The notes under the pieces: generated by a model | What the model was told of the DNA's origin: nothing | The model's input: the letters and a program-made list of their open reading frames with translations, nothing else | The model's database searches: none | Translations under genes and position numbers: made by a program | Assembly (NCBI RefSeq): GCF_008704795.1 | Contig: NZ_CP023690.1 | Span: 8,318,501-8,382,500 of the forward strand | DNA from: Streptomyces spectabilis | Lineage (GTDB): Bacteria > Actinomycetota > Actinomycetes > Streptomycetales > Streptomycetaceae | Direction: 5' to 3' | Length of the DNA stretch: 64,000 nucleotides | In this document: positions 43,611 to 53,458 of the stretch, in pieces | How positions within the stretch are numbered: position 1 is the stretch's first letter | Layout of the letters: each line of letters opens with the position of its first letter

Positions 43611-44471
43611 ATGCCGGAACTGCCGGAGGTCGAGGCGCTGCGGGAGTTCCTCGGCGGCGAGCTGACCGGGCACGAGATCGTCCGCGTGCTGCCCGTCGCG
43701 GTGAGCGTCCTGAAGACGTACGACCCGCCGGTGACGGCACTGGAAGGCCGGACCGTCACCGGTGTGGCCCGCTACGGCAAGTTCCTGGCCGTCGACGCGG
43801 ACGGCCTGTGGCTCGTCACGCATCTGGCGCGGGCGGGCTGGCTGCGCTGGCAGGACCCGCTGCCGAGCGGCGCGCCCCGGCCGGGCAAGGGCCCGCTGGC
43901 CCTGCGCGTGGCCCTGGAGACCGGCGCGGGCTTCGACCTGACGGAGGCGGGCACGCAGAAGAGCCTCGCGGTGTACGTGACGGACGCGCCCGGGGCGCTC
44001 CCCGGCATCGCCCGTCTGGGCCCGGACCCGCTGGCCGCCGACTTCACCGAGGAGCGCCTGGCGGACCTCCTCGCCTCCGCGCCGCGCCAGCTCAAGGGCG
44101 CGCTGCGCGACCAGAGCCTGATCGCGGGCGTCGGCAACGCCTACAGCGACGAGATCCTGCACGCCGCCCGCATGTCCCCCTTCAAGCGCGCGGACCGTCT
44201 CACCGCCGAGGAGACGAGCCGTCTGTACGCCGCCCTGCGCGCCACCCTCACCGAGGCGGTGGCCCGCGCCCACGGCCTGGCCGCCGCCCGGCTGAAGGCG
44301 GAGAAGAAGTCGGGCCTGCGCGTCCACGGCCGCACCGGTGAGCCGTGCCCGGTCTGCGGCGACACCATCCGCGAGGTGTCGTTCGCGGACTCGTCCCTCC
44401 AGTACTGCCCGACGTGCCAGACGGGCGGCAAGCCCCTGGCCGACCGCCGCATGTCGCGGCTCCTGAAGTAG
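43611..44471 (+). CDS. Fpg/Nei-family DNA glycosylase
   Basis: A 286-residue base-excision repair enzyme. The N-terminus MPELPEVE supplies the catalytic Pro2 and Glu3. A helix-two-turn-helix GVGNAYSDEIL and a C-terminal zinc finger (CPVC to CPTC) complete the family pattern. Members remove oxidised bases from DNA and cut the abasic site. It lies three bases after the ECF41 sigma gene, suggesting joint induction, perhaps by oxidative stress. The sequence is nearer to the second Fpg/Nei paralog of actinobacteria than to MutM itself; exact specificity is unclear. Confidence 0.9.
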   Translation: MPELPEVEALREFLGGELTGHEIVRVLPVAVSVLKTYDPPVTALEGRTVTGVARYGKFLAVDADGLWLVTHLARAGWLRWQDPLPSGAPRPGKGPLALRVALETGAGFDLTEAGTQKSLAVYVTDAPGALPGIARLGPDPLAADFTEERLADLLASAPRQLKGALRDQSLIAGVGNAYSDEILHAARMSPFKRADRLTAEETSRLYAALRATLTEAVARAHGLAAARLKAEKKSGLRVHGRTGEPCPVCGDTIREVSFADSSLQYCPTCQTGGKPLADRRMSRLLK

Positions 44472-44501
44472 CCGCAGCGGCCCGGAAGCAGGGGGCGGAG
44501 A

Positions 44502-44532
44502 GGCAACCCCGGTCCCCTGTGCCGGGGTTGCC
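44502..44532. terminator. Perfect 11-bp hairpin terminator
   Basis: GGCAACCCCGG (44502-44512) and CCGGGGTTGCC (44522-44532) pair perfectly around a 9-base loop, between the convergent glycosylase and anti-sigma genes. It ends 5 bases before the next stop codon and can serve both. Confidence 0.8.
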
Positions 44533-44537
44533 CCACG

Positions 44538-45158
44538 TCAGTGGGGGCGGAGGGTGAGCAGCCTGGCTCCGCCCGCGGCGCGTACCTCGAAGTGGTCGAT
44601 GCGGTCGGGGCCGAGCCCCGTGCCGCCGTGCGTCGTCAGCGCCCGCCCCGCGCCGCGCCAGGTCGTCACGGTCTCCTCGGCGCCGTCGACCCCGACGGCG
44701 ACGAGGGCGCAGACGCGCCGCCCCGCCGCGTCCCGCACCCGGAGGTCGACCGCGGTGCCCCAGGCGTACGGGCGGGCGGTGAGGACGGCCGCGAGGTCGC
44801 CGCGCGCGTCGGTCGCGGCGGCGCGCAGCGGGGCGGGATCCGCCGGGTTGAGCACGGCCGCGGTGGGGGCGGCGGCGAGCGCCAGACCGGCCGCCACGGC
44901 GCCGAGCCAGGCCCTGCGCCGGAGGCGCCGCGAGCGCGCGGCCTCGCCGAGCAGGCGGTCGAGCAGCAGCGGGTCGGGGACGGGCGGCAGCTCCCGGCCG
45001 TGGGCGCGCAGCATCCGCGCGGGCAGGGCGAGTTCGTCGACCTCGGCCCGGCAGTGCGGGCAGTCCATGAGGTGGTCCTCGAAGCGGAACGCGTCCGCCC
45101 GGTCGAGGACGCCGAGCGCATAGGCTCCGGCGTCGCGGTGGCGCTCCAGGGACCTCAT
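44538..45158 (-). CDS. Anti-sigma factor-like membrane protein (zf-HC2)
   Basis: A 206-residue protein. Residues 1-40 hold the zinc anti-sigma motif (RHRDAGAYALGVLDRADAFRFEDHLMDCPHC). A single membrane segment lies at about 80-100 (WLGAVAAGLALAAAPTAAVL) and an extracytoplasmic part follows. ATG 45158 is used because it starts just before the HC2 motif. Such proteins bind and inhibit an ECF sigma factor. The nearby ECF41 gene is on the other strand and its group does not need one, so the partner probably lies elsewhere. Confidence 0.78.
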   Translation of the reverse strand: MRSLERHRDAGAYALGVLDRADAFRFEDHLMDCPHCRAEVDELALPARMLRAHGRELPPVPDPLLLDRLLGEAARSRRLRRRAWLGAVAAGLALAAAPTAAVLNPADPAPLRAAATDARGDLAAVLTARPYAWGTAVDLRVRDAAGRRVCALVAVGVDGAEETVTTWRGAGRALTTHGGTGLGPDRIDHFEVRAAGGARLLTLRPH

Positions 45159-45320
45159 GACGTTCCTTGTCGGTGGGGGTGCTCCGTGCCTGCCCTTCCG
45201 TACGGAAGCGGCCACCGAATCACTCAACGGGCCGAACGCCGCACCCGGAGCCGGCCGACCGCGCGCGGCGCGGCGCCGGGGCGGCCGGGACCGGCCCCGC
45301 CGACGCCCGCCGAGCGGCGG

Positions 45321-45839
45321 TCAGAAGAGCTGGATCGCCAAGTGGCCGAGCGGAAGCCCCAGTTGCCATGCCGGGGTCCACACCTTCGGCACGTCGTCCT
45401 CGCCGGGCCCGGCGGGACCGCCGCCGGGCACCGCGTCCAGGTCGGGGGCGAGGAGTTCGGTCTCCTCCAGCCAGCGCCACGCGGCCTCGGCGAGCACGAG
45501 GTCGGGCGCGGGCCCGCGCGCGGCCATCGCGTCCGCCGTGGCCCCGTCCATGCGCTCGCGCACCCAGTCCTGCCACTCCTCGTCGTGGGCCGTCAGGGAC
45601 AGCCATGTCTCCAGCTGCGAGACCACGCGGATGCCGGACAGCTCGCCGCGCGTGTCCGACAGGAAGATCGTGAGCGCGAGCGCGTCGCGCCCCGCCCGGT
45701 ACTCGAACGACGTCGGTGGCATCAGGTCACCGGTGCGCAGCAGTTCGTCCGCGATGTACTCGGCGTACAGCCACGCCATCGGCACCGTCAGCTCGTCTCC
45801 GCTGGGGCCTCCGGTGCCGCCCGTGCTCTCGTGCAGCAT
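45321..45839 (-). CDS. Unknown acidic protein
   Basis: A 172-residue acidic soluble protein with no signal peptide or membrane segment. Helical stretches include ELTVPMAWLYAEYIADELLRTG and LETWLSLTAHDEEWQDWVRERM, and it ends in a hydrophobic LGLPLGHLAIQLF. ATG 45839 follows GGAAGG; the frame stays open to 46064 but its upstream codons lack a ribosome site. I do not recognise a family. It is divergent from the CapA-like gene and 162 bases upstream of the anti-sigma gene on the same strand. Confidence 0.65.
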   Translation of the reverse strand: MLHESTGGTGGPSGDELTVPMAWLYAEYIADELLRTGDLMPPTSFEYRAGRDALALTIFLSDTRGELSGIRVVSQLETWLSLTAHDEEWQDWVRERMDGATADAMAARGPAPDLVLAEAAWRWLEETELLAPDLDAVPGGGPAGPGEDDVPKVWTPAWQLGLPLGHLAIQLF

Positions 45840-46161
45840 CACGCTCCGCCTTCCTAGCTTTCCAGGCTCCGTGTGTGCGTCACCGGCTTCTGGCCCCCCA
45901 ACCCGGAACACGGATGAGCCAAGACGATTACCCAACGGGGGTGCTGAGCAAGGCACTTTGCCGAGCCTTGACCATCCGTGCGGTTTCGTCGCAGGTCGGC
46001 GCCTCTGTGTTTTTCCGCTCAGATCACGCTGCGTTGAGGTCCGTTTCAGTGATATGGGCGGCATTGGTCCTTGACCACCACCTGTCCCACCATCCGTATC
46101 TGTTTATCTGATTTCCCCTCATATGTTCCCCCTATGTTCCCCTCGGATGGAAGACAGGCCG
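45840..46161. other. 322-base divergent intergenic region
   Basis: Promoters for the acidic protein (minus) and the CapA-like gene (plus) should lie here. A direct repeat TATGTTCCCC occurs at 46122-46131 and 46133-46142, just before the CapA-like ribosome site. The segment 45910-46120 is less GC-rich than its neighbours. I see no gene and no convincing riboswitch. Confidence 0.5.
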
Positions 46162-47385
46162 ATGACACAGCGCATCCGGGCCGCCGCCCGGCACCCGCAC
46201 CCCTCCCACCGGGCCCTGGCCCTCCTCGCGGCCGCGGTGGCCGCCGCCACCGCGGCCTGCGGCGCCCCCGCCGCGCCGGACCACGACGAGCGCCGGGACT
46301 CCCGGCAGCAGCCCGCGCCCGCCCTCTCCGCGGCGGGCGGCAGCACGGGCGCGTCCCGCCCGTTCACGCTCGTCGCCTCCGGCGACGTCCTGCCGCACGC
46401 CTCGATCATCCGCAAGGCCCGGGCGGACGCGGGCGGCGACGGCTACGACTTCGCGCCGATGCTCGCGGGCGCCCGGCGCGTCGTCGCCCCCGCGGACCTG
46501 GCGATCTGTCACATGGAGACGGTGTACGGCGCGAACGGCGACTACACCGGCTACCCCACCTTCAAGTCCCCGCCGCAGGTGGCCACCGGCCTCAAGGCGA
46601 CCGGCTACGACGCCTGCTCCACCGCCTCCAATCACACCCTCGACGCCGGGACCGCCGGCATCCACCGCACCCTCGCGGCGCTCGACAAGGCCGGCATCAA
46701 GCACGCCGGGTCGGGCCGCACCGCCACCGAGGGCCGCTCGCCCGCCTGGCTGCGCGCGGGCGGCGCGAAGGTCGCCCAGCTGGCCTACACGTACGGCACG
46801 AACGACATCCCGCTGCCCCAGGGCAGGCCCTGGTCGGTGAACCTCATCGACCGCGAGCGCATCGTCGCCGACGCCCGCGCCGCCCGGACGGCGGGCGCCG
46901 ACGTGGTCGTCGTCTCGCTGCACTGGGGCTCCGAATGGCAGGACGCGCCCGACCGTCAGCAGCTGCGCCTGGGCCGCCAGCTGACGGCCGCGCGCACGGC
47001 GGGCCGCCCCGACATCGACCTGATCCTCGGCACCCACGCCCACGTGCCGCAGGCGTACGAGAAGGTCAACGGCACCTGGGTCGTCTACGGCATGGGCGAC
47101 CAGATCGCGGGCGACATGATCAACCACGCGGGCGCCCATGACCCGCGCGGCAACCAGGGCACTGTCGGCCGCTTCACCTTCGCCCCGCCCGCGGCACCCG
47201 GCGGCCGCTGGGAGGTGGCGAAGGCCGAGTTCGTCCCCCACTGGTTCGACACCGGGGCCGGACGCGTCGTCAACCTCAACGCGGCCCTGGACCGGGGCGC
47301 CGACGTACGGGACGTGCGCGACCGCATCCGCCGTGTCGTCCTGAGCCGCGGTGCCGCCGAGGACGGTCTGGTGATGGGGAAGTGA
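46162..47385 (+). CDS. CapA-family (PgsA-like) secreted protein
   Basis: A 407-residue exported protein. A signal peptide ends near Cys33 (AATAAC), a weak lipobox. The mature protein has the metallophosphatase-like CapA fold: VASGDVLPHASI, TASNHTLDAGTAGI, SLHWGSEWQDAP and GTHAHVPQAYEK. In Bacillus CapA takes part in polyglutamate capsule synthesis and export; here no other cap genes are nearby, so a different cell-envelope role is likely. ATG 46162 is preferred over an in-frame ATG at 46147, which lacks a ribosome site. A terminator follows. Confidence 0.87.
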   Translation: MTQRIRAAARHPHPSHRALALLAAAVAAATAACGAPAAPDHDERRDSRQQPAPALSAAGGSTGASRPFTLVASGDVLPHASIIRKARADAGGDGYDFAPMLAGARRVVAPADLAICHMETVYGANGDYTGYPTFKSPPQVATGLKATGYDACSTASNHTLDAGTAGIHRTLAALDKAGIKHAGSGRTATEGRSPAWLRAGGAKVAQLAYTYGTNDIPLPQGRPWSVNLIDRERIVADARAARTAGADVVVVSLHWGSEWQDAPDRQQLRLGRQLTAARTAGRPDIDLILGTHAHVPQAYEKVNGTWVVYGMGDQIAGDMINHAGAHDPRGNQGTVGRFTFAPPAAPGGRWEVAKAEFVPHWFDTGAGRVVNLNAALDRGADVRDVRDRIRRVVLSRGAAEDGLVMGK

Positions 47386-47448
47386 GGGCCGCCCCCTGAG
47401 GCCGAAGGGGCGCGGGCCCTCGCCCAGACGTCCCACGATTCCAGCCTC

Positions 47449-47488
47449 GGGGTGGCTTTTCACCGTCAATCACGGGTAAAGCCACCCC
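47449..47488 (+). terminator. 11-bp hairpin terminator after the CapA-like gene
   Basis: GGGGTGGCTTT (47449-47459) and AAAGCCACCCC (47478-47488) pair perfectly around an 18-base loop. It separates the CapA-like gene from the small membrane protein gene. Confidence 0.75.
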
Positions 47489-47572
47489 TTCGGCGCCCCG
47501 CTATGGCTATGCAGGAAGGGTGGGGTGCGTCCGGCGCCGCGCCGGTGCCACGCCTGACGGGAGGCCTGCCGG

Positions 47573-47800
47573 GTGAGCATGTCGATCAACGTGGCGTTCC
47601 TGCTGGCCGTCGTCATCGTGCTGCGCGTGCGCGGCCACGCGCTAACCGGAGGGCGGTCCGGCGACCTGCTGATGGCGGCCGTGGTGCTGCTCTTCGTCGT
47701 GCTCGTCGTCCCGACCGACCTCGGGCAGTGGGTGGTGGACTTCGTGAGCGCCGTCGTCAGCGGGCTCACCGGCGCCGTCGTGGACCTCCTCACCCCCTGA
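47573..47800 (+). CDS. Small two-helix membrane protein
   Basis: A 75-residue protein with two hydrophobic helices (about 7-20 and 32-50) and a third amphipathic segment near the C-terminus. GTG 47573 follows GGGAGG. No family is recognised. A good ribosome site and clean membrane topology support a real gene, but it could be a lineage-specific protein. It converges on the amino acid permease gene with a gap of only 6 bases. Confidence 0.6.
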   Translation: MSMSINVAFLLAVVIVLRVRGHALTGGRSGDLLMAAVVLLFVVLVVPTDLGQWVVDFVSAVVSGLTGAVVDLLTP

Positions 47801-47806
47801 GGGAGC

Positions 47807-49258
47807 TCACGCGGCCGGACCCGGGTCCCGCGGCTCGCCCCGCTCGCTCCGGGCGAGTTCCGACTTGCGGTACGAGTACGCGAAGTACACCACCAGGCCC
47901 ACCGCGAACCACACCGCGAAGCGGACCCAGGTCTGCCACTCCAGGAACGTGATGAGCCAGATCGAGAAGACCACCCCGATCGCGGGCACCACCGGCATGC
48001 CCGGGCAGCGGAAGGTGCGCGGCAGGTCGGGCTGCTTGTAGCGGAGCACGATCACCGCGATGCACACCACGACGAAGGCCAGCAGGATGCCGATGTTGGT
48101 CAGCTCCGCCGCCTCGCCGATCGGCAGGAATCCGGCGATCGCGGCCGAGGCGAACCCGACGATCCACGTCACGCGCGTCGGCACGTGCCGCGTCGGGTGC
48201 GTCTTGGCGAACCACTTCGGCAGGAGCCCGTCGCGGCTCATCGAGAACCACACGCGCGTGCAGCCCAGCATGAACGTGAACATCACCGTGAGGATGCCGA
48301 TGATCGCGCCCACCGCGATCACGTCCGCGAGCCCGCTCAGGCCCACCGCCTTGAACGCCGAGGAGAAGCCGCTCTCCGGGTCGATGTCCTTGTAGTCCTG
48401 CATGCCCGTCAGGACCAGACAGGCGAGGACGTACAGGACCATCGAGATCGCCAGCGAGTACAGGATGGCCTTCGGCATGTGGCGCTGCGCGTCCTTGGAC
48501 TCCTCGGCGGCCGTGCTCATCGCGTCGTACCCGAAGACGGCGAAGAACACCGTGGCCGCGCCCGTGAAGGCGCCGCTGACGCCGAAGGGGAAGAACGGCG
48601 AGTAGTTGCCGGTCTCCACGTGGAAGAAGCCGACGCCGATGACGAGGAGGACGACGAGCACCTTCAGGACCACGACGACCATCTCGAAGCGCGCCGCGTT
48701 CTTGATCCCGAGGGTGAGCATGTACGCGATGAACAGACACAGGACGGCGGCGAACAGGTCCACCTTGTGGCCGTCACCGGTGCCGGGCGCGCCCAGCATC
48801 CAGTTCGGCAGGTCCGCGCCCATCTCGTTCAGCAGGAAGTTGAAGTACCCGGAGATGCCGATCGCGACCACCGCCACGATCGCCGTGTACTCGAGGAGCA
48901 GGTCCCAGCCGATGAACCAGCCGGTGATCTCGCCGAGCACCACGTAGCCGTAGGTGTAGGCCGAGCCCGCCTTGGGGATCAGGCCCGCGAACTCGGCGTA
49001 GGAGAACGCCGCGGCGGCGCTGGCGACGCCCGCGATGAGGAACGAGATGAGGACCGCGGGCCCGGCCTTCTCGTTCGCCACGGTCCCGGCGAGCGTGAAG
49101 ATCCCGGCGCCGATGATGCCGCCCACGCCGATCGCGGTGAGCTGCCACAGGCCGAGGGAGCGGGTGAGCCGCGTGCCACCGCCGCCCGCCTCGGTCTCCT
49201 CGATGTGCTCGATGGGCTTGCGCCGCAGGACGCCCTGCCCCATCCGTAGTCCGGCCAT
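47807..49258 (-). CDS. Amino acid permease (APC superfamily)
   Basis: A 483-residue transporter with twelve membrane segments, beginning near residue 38 (LTAIGVGGIIGAGIFTLAG, the APC first-helix motif with its GxG). The family motif for cationic-type amino acid permeases is present (SYAEFAGLIPKAGSAYTYGYVVLGE). It ends in a charged tail. ATG 49258 is chosen because GAGGTGAGG precedes it; an earlier in-frame Met at 49303 lacks a site. The likely substrates are cationic amino acids (CAT-type), but specificity is not clear. The next gene on this strand is the universal stress protein, 133 bases upstream. Confidence 0.88.
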   Translation of the reverse strand: MAGLRMGQGVLRRKPIEHIEETEAGGGGTRLTRSLGLWQLTAIGVGGIIGAGIFTLAGTVANEKAGPAVLISFLIAGVASAAAAFSYAEFAGLIPKAGSAYTYGYVVLGEITGWFIGWDLLLEYTAIVAVVAIGISGYFNFLLNEMGADLPNWMLGAPGTGDGHKVDLFAAVLCLFIAYMLTLGIKNAARFEMVVVVLKVLVVLLVIGVGFFHVETGNYSPFFPFGVSGAFTGAATVFFAVFGYDAMSTAAEESKDAQRHMPKAILYSLAISMVLYVLACLVLTGMQDYKDIDPESGFSSAFKAVGLSGLADVIAVGAIIGILTVMFTFMLGCTRVWFSMSRDGLLPKWFAKTHPTRHVPTRVTWIVGFASAAIAGFLPIGEAAELTNIGILLAFVVVCIAVIVLRYKQPDLPRTFRCPGMPVVPAIGVVFSIWLITFLEWQTWVRFAVWFAVGLVVYFAYSYRKSELARSERGEPRDPGPAA

Positions 49259-49391
49259 GAGCCTCACCTCTTCGCTGACGGCGGTCGGCTGCTGGCGGAT
49301 CATCCTGGCTCAGGCGCATCCGGCGCGGAAGACACCACGCACCACGCGTCGGCGCGCCCCCTTCGCGCGGGCGAGGTTCCCCCGGTCGGCC

Positions 49392-49865
49392 CTACGGCAC
49401 CACTGTGACCGGCCAGCGCCCGGCCTTCACCAGACGCACGGCCACCGAGCCGACGATGCGGTGGCCCGCCTGCTCGGACGCGCCCACCACGACGGCGTCG
49501 GCCTTCAGCTCGTCGGCGGCCGTGACCAGGCCGTTGTACGGGTCGCCGCGGAAGGTGTGGAACTCCCAGCGCACGTCGAATATGCCCTTCACGCGCTCCG
49601 TGGCGTCCCGGATCTCGGCGATCAGACCCTCGGCGATCTCGTCGGTGGTCTCCGCGACCGGCGCCCCGAGCGCGGCGCCCGCCGCGAGCACCGGCTGGAC
49701 GTACACCACGGCGAGCAGCGCCCGCTGCCGTCGGGCCAGGCCACCGGCATATGCCGCGGCGCGCAGCGAGGAATCCGAGCCGTCGACACCGACGACGATC
49801 ACCTTGGGGCCGTCGGTGCCCCGTTCGAACTGCTGGGACGGCTGCTGAATCGGCTCTTCGGTCAC
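49392..49865 (-). CDS. Universal stress protein
   Basis: A 157-residue cytoplasmic UspA-fold protein. The core begins [20 protein letters not shown] and the ATP-binding loop [30 protein letters not shown] fits the G-2x-G-9x-G-S pattern of ATP-binding members. GTG 49865 follows GGAAG; the reading frame remains open to 49946 without a good start. It is divergent from lysX. Its role is general stress survival; no specific target is known. Confidence 0.88.
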   Translation of the reverse strand: MTEEPIQQPSQQFERGTDGPKVIVVGVDGSDSSLRAAAYAGGLARRQRALLAVVYVQPVLAAGAALGAPVAETTDEIAEGLIAEIRDATERVKGIFDVRWEFHTFRGDPYNGLVTAADELKADAVVVGASEQAGHRIVGSVAVRLVKAGRWPVTVVP

Positions 49866-49953
49866 GCTTCCGAGGCTATCGGAGGACCCCGTTCCGCGGT
49901 CCGGCGGCCTCACCGCTCCGGGCCTTCGACGGGCGGCGCGCCCCACCTGTTCT

Positions 49954-49969
49954 TACAGTCGTGACCATG
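49954..49969 (+). promoter_or_regulatory. Likely leaderless start of lysX
   Basis: TACAGT (49954-49959) is a good -10 element and the ATG at 49967 is placed where transcription would begin, about 7 bases downstream. No ribosome-binding site precedes the ATG. A GTG at 49961 in frame is an alternative start. Confidence 0.45.
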
Positions 49970-52900
49970 AGTGCCACCGTGCAGGAGCCGGGCGCCGCGG
50001 GCGGCACGCGCCCCGGCGGCCTCCGCGTCAGCGGCCTCAACCGCGTGCCCGAGGTGTTCGCGGCCTTCTTCGGCACCCTCGGCCTGTGCTGCGCGGTGCT
50101 CGCCGTGATCGCGCCGCTGCGGCGGCTGCTGCGGCCCGTGATCCGCTTCCTCGACCAGCTCACCGTGCCGGTCAGCCCGAACCTCGCCTACGCCGTCTTC
50201 CTCTTCCTGCTCGCCGCGGCCATCGCGGCCCGCAAGAAGGTCGCCTGGTGGCTCGTGGTGGTCTATCTGGGCCTCCTCGTCGCCTTCGACGTCCTCGGCT
50301 TCGCCCTCGGCTACTGGGGCGAGTCGCTGCCGTCCTTCGTCGTCTGCGGCGTGGCGCTCGTCGTGCTGATCCTGGCGCGCGCCGAGTTCTACGCCGACTC
50401 GCGCCGCGGCGCCCTGTGGCGGGCCGTCGCCGTGCTCGCCGCCGGGCTCGGCATCGCGGTCCTCCTCGGCTGGGGCCTCGTCGAGCTCTTCCCCGGCACG
50501 CTGCCCCGCGGCGAGCGGCTGCTGTGGGCGGCGAACCGGGTCTGCGGCGGCCTCCTGCAGGGCCACGACTACTTCGACGGCTCACCGCCGCGCCCGCTGT
50601 ACTTCTTCCTCGGCCTGTTCGGCGCCCTCGCGCTGCTGAACGCCGCCGCCACGCTCTTCCGCTCCCAGCGCATGGAAGCCGCCCTGCACGGCGACGAGGA
50701 GCCCCGCATCCGGGCCCTGCTCGGCGCCTACGGCGACCAGGACTCGCTCGGCTACTTCGCCACCCGGCGCGACAAGGCCGTCGTCTTCTCGCCCAGCGGC
50801 AAGGCCGCCGTCACCTACCGCGTCGAGGCCGGCGTCTGCCTGGCGAGCGGCGACCCCGTCGGCGACCGCGAGGCCTGGCCGCACGCCATCGGCGCCTGGC
50901 TCGACGTGGCCCGGCGCTACGCCTGGGCGCCCGCCGTGATGGGCGCGTCCGAGGACGGCGCGACGGCCTTCGCCCGCGCCGGGCTCGGGGCGCTCCAGCT
51001 CGGCGACGAGGCCATCCTGCACGTGCCGGACTTCGACCTGGACGGCCGCGACATGCGCGTCACGCGCCAGGCCGTGAACCGGGTCCGGCGCACCGGCGCC
51101 ACCGCCCGCGTCCGCCGCCACGCCACCCTCACCGACGAGGAGATGGAGGCGATCGTCGACAGGGCGGACGCCTGGCGGGACACCGAGACCGAGCGCGGCT
51201 TCTCCATGGCGCTCGACCGGCTCGGCGACCCCGAGGACGGCGACTGCCTGCTCGTCGAGGCCCTCGATCCCGACGGCAAGCTGCTCGCCCTGCTGTCCTT
51301 CGTGCCCTGGGGCAGGGACGGCATCTCGCTCGACCTGATGCGCCGCGACCGCAGTGCGCCCAACGGCGTCATGGAGTTCATGGTCGCCGAGGTGTGCGCC
51401 GTGGCGCCCAAGCTCGGCGTACGGCGGATCTCGCTGAACTTCGCGGTGTTCCGCTCCGTCTTCGAGGAGGGCGCCCGCATCGGCGCGGGCCCCGTCCTGC
51501 GCCTGTGGCGCAAGCTGCTGCTCTTCTTCTCCAAGTGGTGGCAGCTGGAGGCCCTCTACCGCTCCAACGCCAAGTACCACCCCGAGTGGTACCCGCGGTT
51601 CCTCTGCTACGGCGACACCGGCTCGCTCGCCCGCATCGGCCTGGCCTCCGGCATCGCCGAGGGCTTCGTCTCCGTGCCCTCGCTGCGCAAGCTCTGGGGC
51701 AAGGGCCACAAGCCCCGGGGCGTCACCAAGCCCGCCACCACCGAGGGCCTGCCGTCCATCGCCGCGCTCGGCCTCGGCGGCCGCGCCGACGCCGGGCTCG
51801 ACCCCCTCGACGCGCTGCCCGAGCAGGTCCGCATCCGCCACCGGGCCCTGGAGCGGCTGCGCGCCGAAGGCGTCGACCCCTACCCGGTGGGCATCCCGCC
51901 GCGCACCCACGAACTGGCCGCGATCGGCCCGGACCTGGTGGGGGAGCGGGTCACGGTCGCGGGCCGCGTCATGCTGGTGCGCGACTTCGGCGGCGTCGTC
52001 TTCGCCGTCCTGCGCGACTGGTCCGGCGACCTCCAGCTCGCCCTCACCCGCGACCGCTCGGGCCCCGCCGTCCTGGACGCCTTCACCGCCCGCACCGACA
52101 TCGGCGACCACGTCACCGCCACCGGCGAGGTCGGCCGCAGCGACCGCGGCCAGCTCACCGTCTTCGTCACCTCCTGGCAGCTCACCGGCAAGTGCCTGCG
52201 CCCCCTTCCCGACAAGCGCCGCGGCCTCGCCGACCCCGAGGCCAAGGTGCGCCGCCGCTATCTCGACCTGGTCGCGAGCCCCGCCGCCCGCGACGTCGTG
52301 CGGGCCCGCTCCACCGCCGTCCAGGCGCTCCGCCAGGGCCTGCTCGACCGCGGCTACCTGGAGGTCGAGACGCCGATGCTCCAGCAGATCCACGGCGGCG
52401 CCAACGCCCGGCCCTTCACCACCCACATCAACGCCTACGACCTCGACCTGTATCTGCGCATCGCCCCGGAGCTGTACCTCAAACGGCTGTGCGTGGGCGG
52501 CCTGGAGAAGGTCTTCGAGATGGGCCGCACCTTCCGCAACGAAGGCGTCTCGTACAAGCACAACCCCGAGTTCACGATGCTGGAGGCCTACCAGGCCTTC
52601 GCCGACTACGACGTGATGCTCGACCTCACCCGCGAGCTGATCCAGGGCGCCGCCACCGCCGCCTTCGGCACGCCCGTCGCCCGCAAGGACGGCCAGGAGT
52701 ACGACATCTCAGGGCCCTGGCCCGTCAAGACCGTGCACGGCGCGCTGTCCGAGGCCCTCGGCGAGGAGCTCGACGCCGACACGCCGCTGGAGCGCCTGCA
52801 CCGCCTGTGCGACCGCGCCCACGTGCCGTACACAGCCGACGACGGGCGCGGCGACGTGGTCCTGGAGATGTACGAGCGGCTCGTCGAGGAGCGGACCCAG

Positions 52901-53257
52901 CTGCCCACCTTCTACAAGGACTTCCCCACCGACGTCTCCCCGCTGACCCGCCAGCACCGCGCGGACCCGCGCCTGGCCGAGCGCTGGGACCTCGTCGCCT
53001 TCGGCACCGAACTGGGCACCGCCTACTCGGAGTTGACCGACCCCGTCGAGCAGCGCCGCCGCCTGACCGCGCAGTCGCTGCTCGCCGCCGGGGGCGACCC
53101 GGAGGCCATGGAGCTGGACGAGGACTTCCTCGACGCCCTGGAGTACGCGATGCCGCCCACCGGCGGCCTCGGCATCGGCGTCGACCGGCTCGTCATGTTC
53201 CTCACCGGCCTGACCATTCGCGAGACGCTCCCGTTCCCCCTGGTCCGCCGCCGTTGA
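49967..53257 (+). CDS. lysX: LysX: lysylphosphatidylglycerol synthase fused to lysyl-tRNA synthetase
   Basis: A 1096-residue bifunctional membrane protein. The N-terminal part has six or seven membrane segments (about 28-230) and a DUF2156 transferase domain (about 240-560, with FDLMRRD-like [19 protein letters not shown]). A class II lysyl-tRNA synthetase follows: OB fold (about 650-740), motif 2 [20 protein letters not shown], motif 3 GLGIGVDRL. It charges tRNA with lysine and passes lysine to phosphatidylglycerol, giving resistance to cationic peptides. This fusion is typical of actinobacteria. It probably has its own leaderless transcript; a terminator follows. Confidence 0.95.
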   Translation: MSATVQEPGAAGGTRPGGLRVSGLNRVPEVFAAFFGTLGLCCAVLAVIAPLRRLLRPVIRFLDQLTVPVSPNLAYAVFLFLLAAAIAARKKVAWWLVVVYLGLLVAFDVLGFALGYWGESLPSFVVCGVALVVLILARAEFYADSRRGALWRAVAVLAAGLGIAVLLGWGLVELFPGTLPRGERLLWAANRVCGGLLQGHDYFDGSPPRPLYFFLGLFGALALLNAAATLFRSQRMEAALHGDEEPRIRALLGAYGDQDSLGYFATRRDKAVVFSPSGKAAVTYRVEAGVCLASGDPVGDREAWPHAIGAWLDVARRYAWAPAVMGASEDGATAFARAGLGALQLGDEAILHVPDFDLDGRDMRVTRQAVNRVRRTGATARVRRHATLTDEEMEAIVDRADAWRDTETERGFSMALDRLGDPEDGDCLLVEALDPDGKLLALLSFVPWGRDGISLDLMRRDRSAPNGVMEFMVAEVCAVAPKLGVRRISLNFAVFRSVFEEGARIGAGPVLRLWRKLLLFFSKWWQLEALYRSNAKYHPEWYPRFLCYGDTGSLARIGLASGIAEGFVSVPSLRKLWGKGHKPRGVTKPATTEGLPSIAALGLGGRADAGLDPLDALPEQVRIRHRALERLRAEGVDPYPVGIPPRTHELAAIGPDLVGERVTVAGRVMLVRDFGGVVFAVLRDWSGDLQLALTRDRSGPAVLDAFTARTDIGDHVTATGEVGRSDRGQLTVFVTSWQLTGKCLRPLPDKRRGLADPEAKVRRRYLDLVASPAARDVVRARSTAVQALRQGLLDRGYLEVETPMLQQIHGGANARPFTTHINAYDLDLYLRIAPELYLKRLCVGGLEKVFEMGRTFRNEGVSYKHNPEFTMLEAYQAFADYDVMLDLTRELIQGAATAAFGTPVARKDGQEYDISGPWPVKTVHGALSEALGEELDADTPLERLHRLCDRAHVPYTADDGRGDVVLEMYERLVEERTQLPTFYKDFPTDVSPLTRQHRADPRLAERWDLVAFGTELGTAYSELTDPVEQRRRLTAQSLLAAGGDPEAMELDEDFLDALEYAMPPTGGLGIGVDRLVMFLTGLTIRETLPFPLVRRR

Positions 53258-53342
53258 CGCTTCGCTGGATTTGCTGCGATGGGCCGTCGGTCGCCTGCCG
53301 GTGCGTCGTGGCTGGTCGCGCCCACGCGGCGGAGCCGCATAT

Positions 53343-53377
53343 GGGCAGAGCCCCGCGCCCCTTCGGGGCGCTGCCCG
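53343..53377 (+). terminator. Hairpin terminator after lysX
   Basis: GCGCCCC (53355-53361) and GGGGCGC (53365-53371) pair around TTC, flanked by GGGCAG and CTGCCC that extend the stem with a bulge. It lies about 90 bases after the lysX stop and before the deacetylase gene. Confidence 0.65.
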
Positions 53378-53458
53378 GGCTGGTCCGATCGGGTGTATTC
53401 GGCCGTCGGCGCAGTGTTGCTGAGAGGCCCGGGGCTTCGGCCGTGCGAGGCATTAGTC

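Noticed and set aside
44538..45158. Anti-sigma factor paired with the ECF41 sigma factor
   Set aside because: It is on the opposite strand, separated by the glycosylase and a terminator, and ECF41 factors normally lack a cognate anti-sigma.
46010..46161. Riboswitch (c-di-AMP type) before the CapA-like gene
   Set aside because: I could not find the paired stems or conserved core expected for that class; only a short direct repeat is seen.
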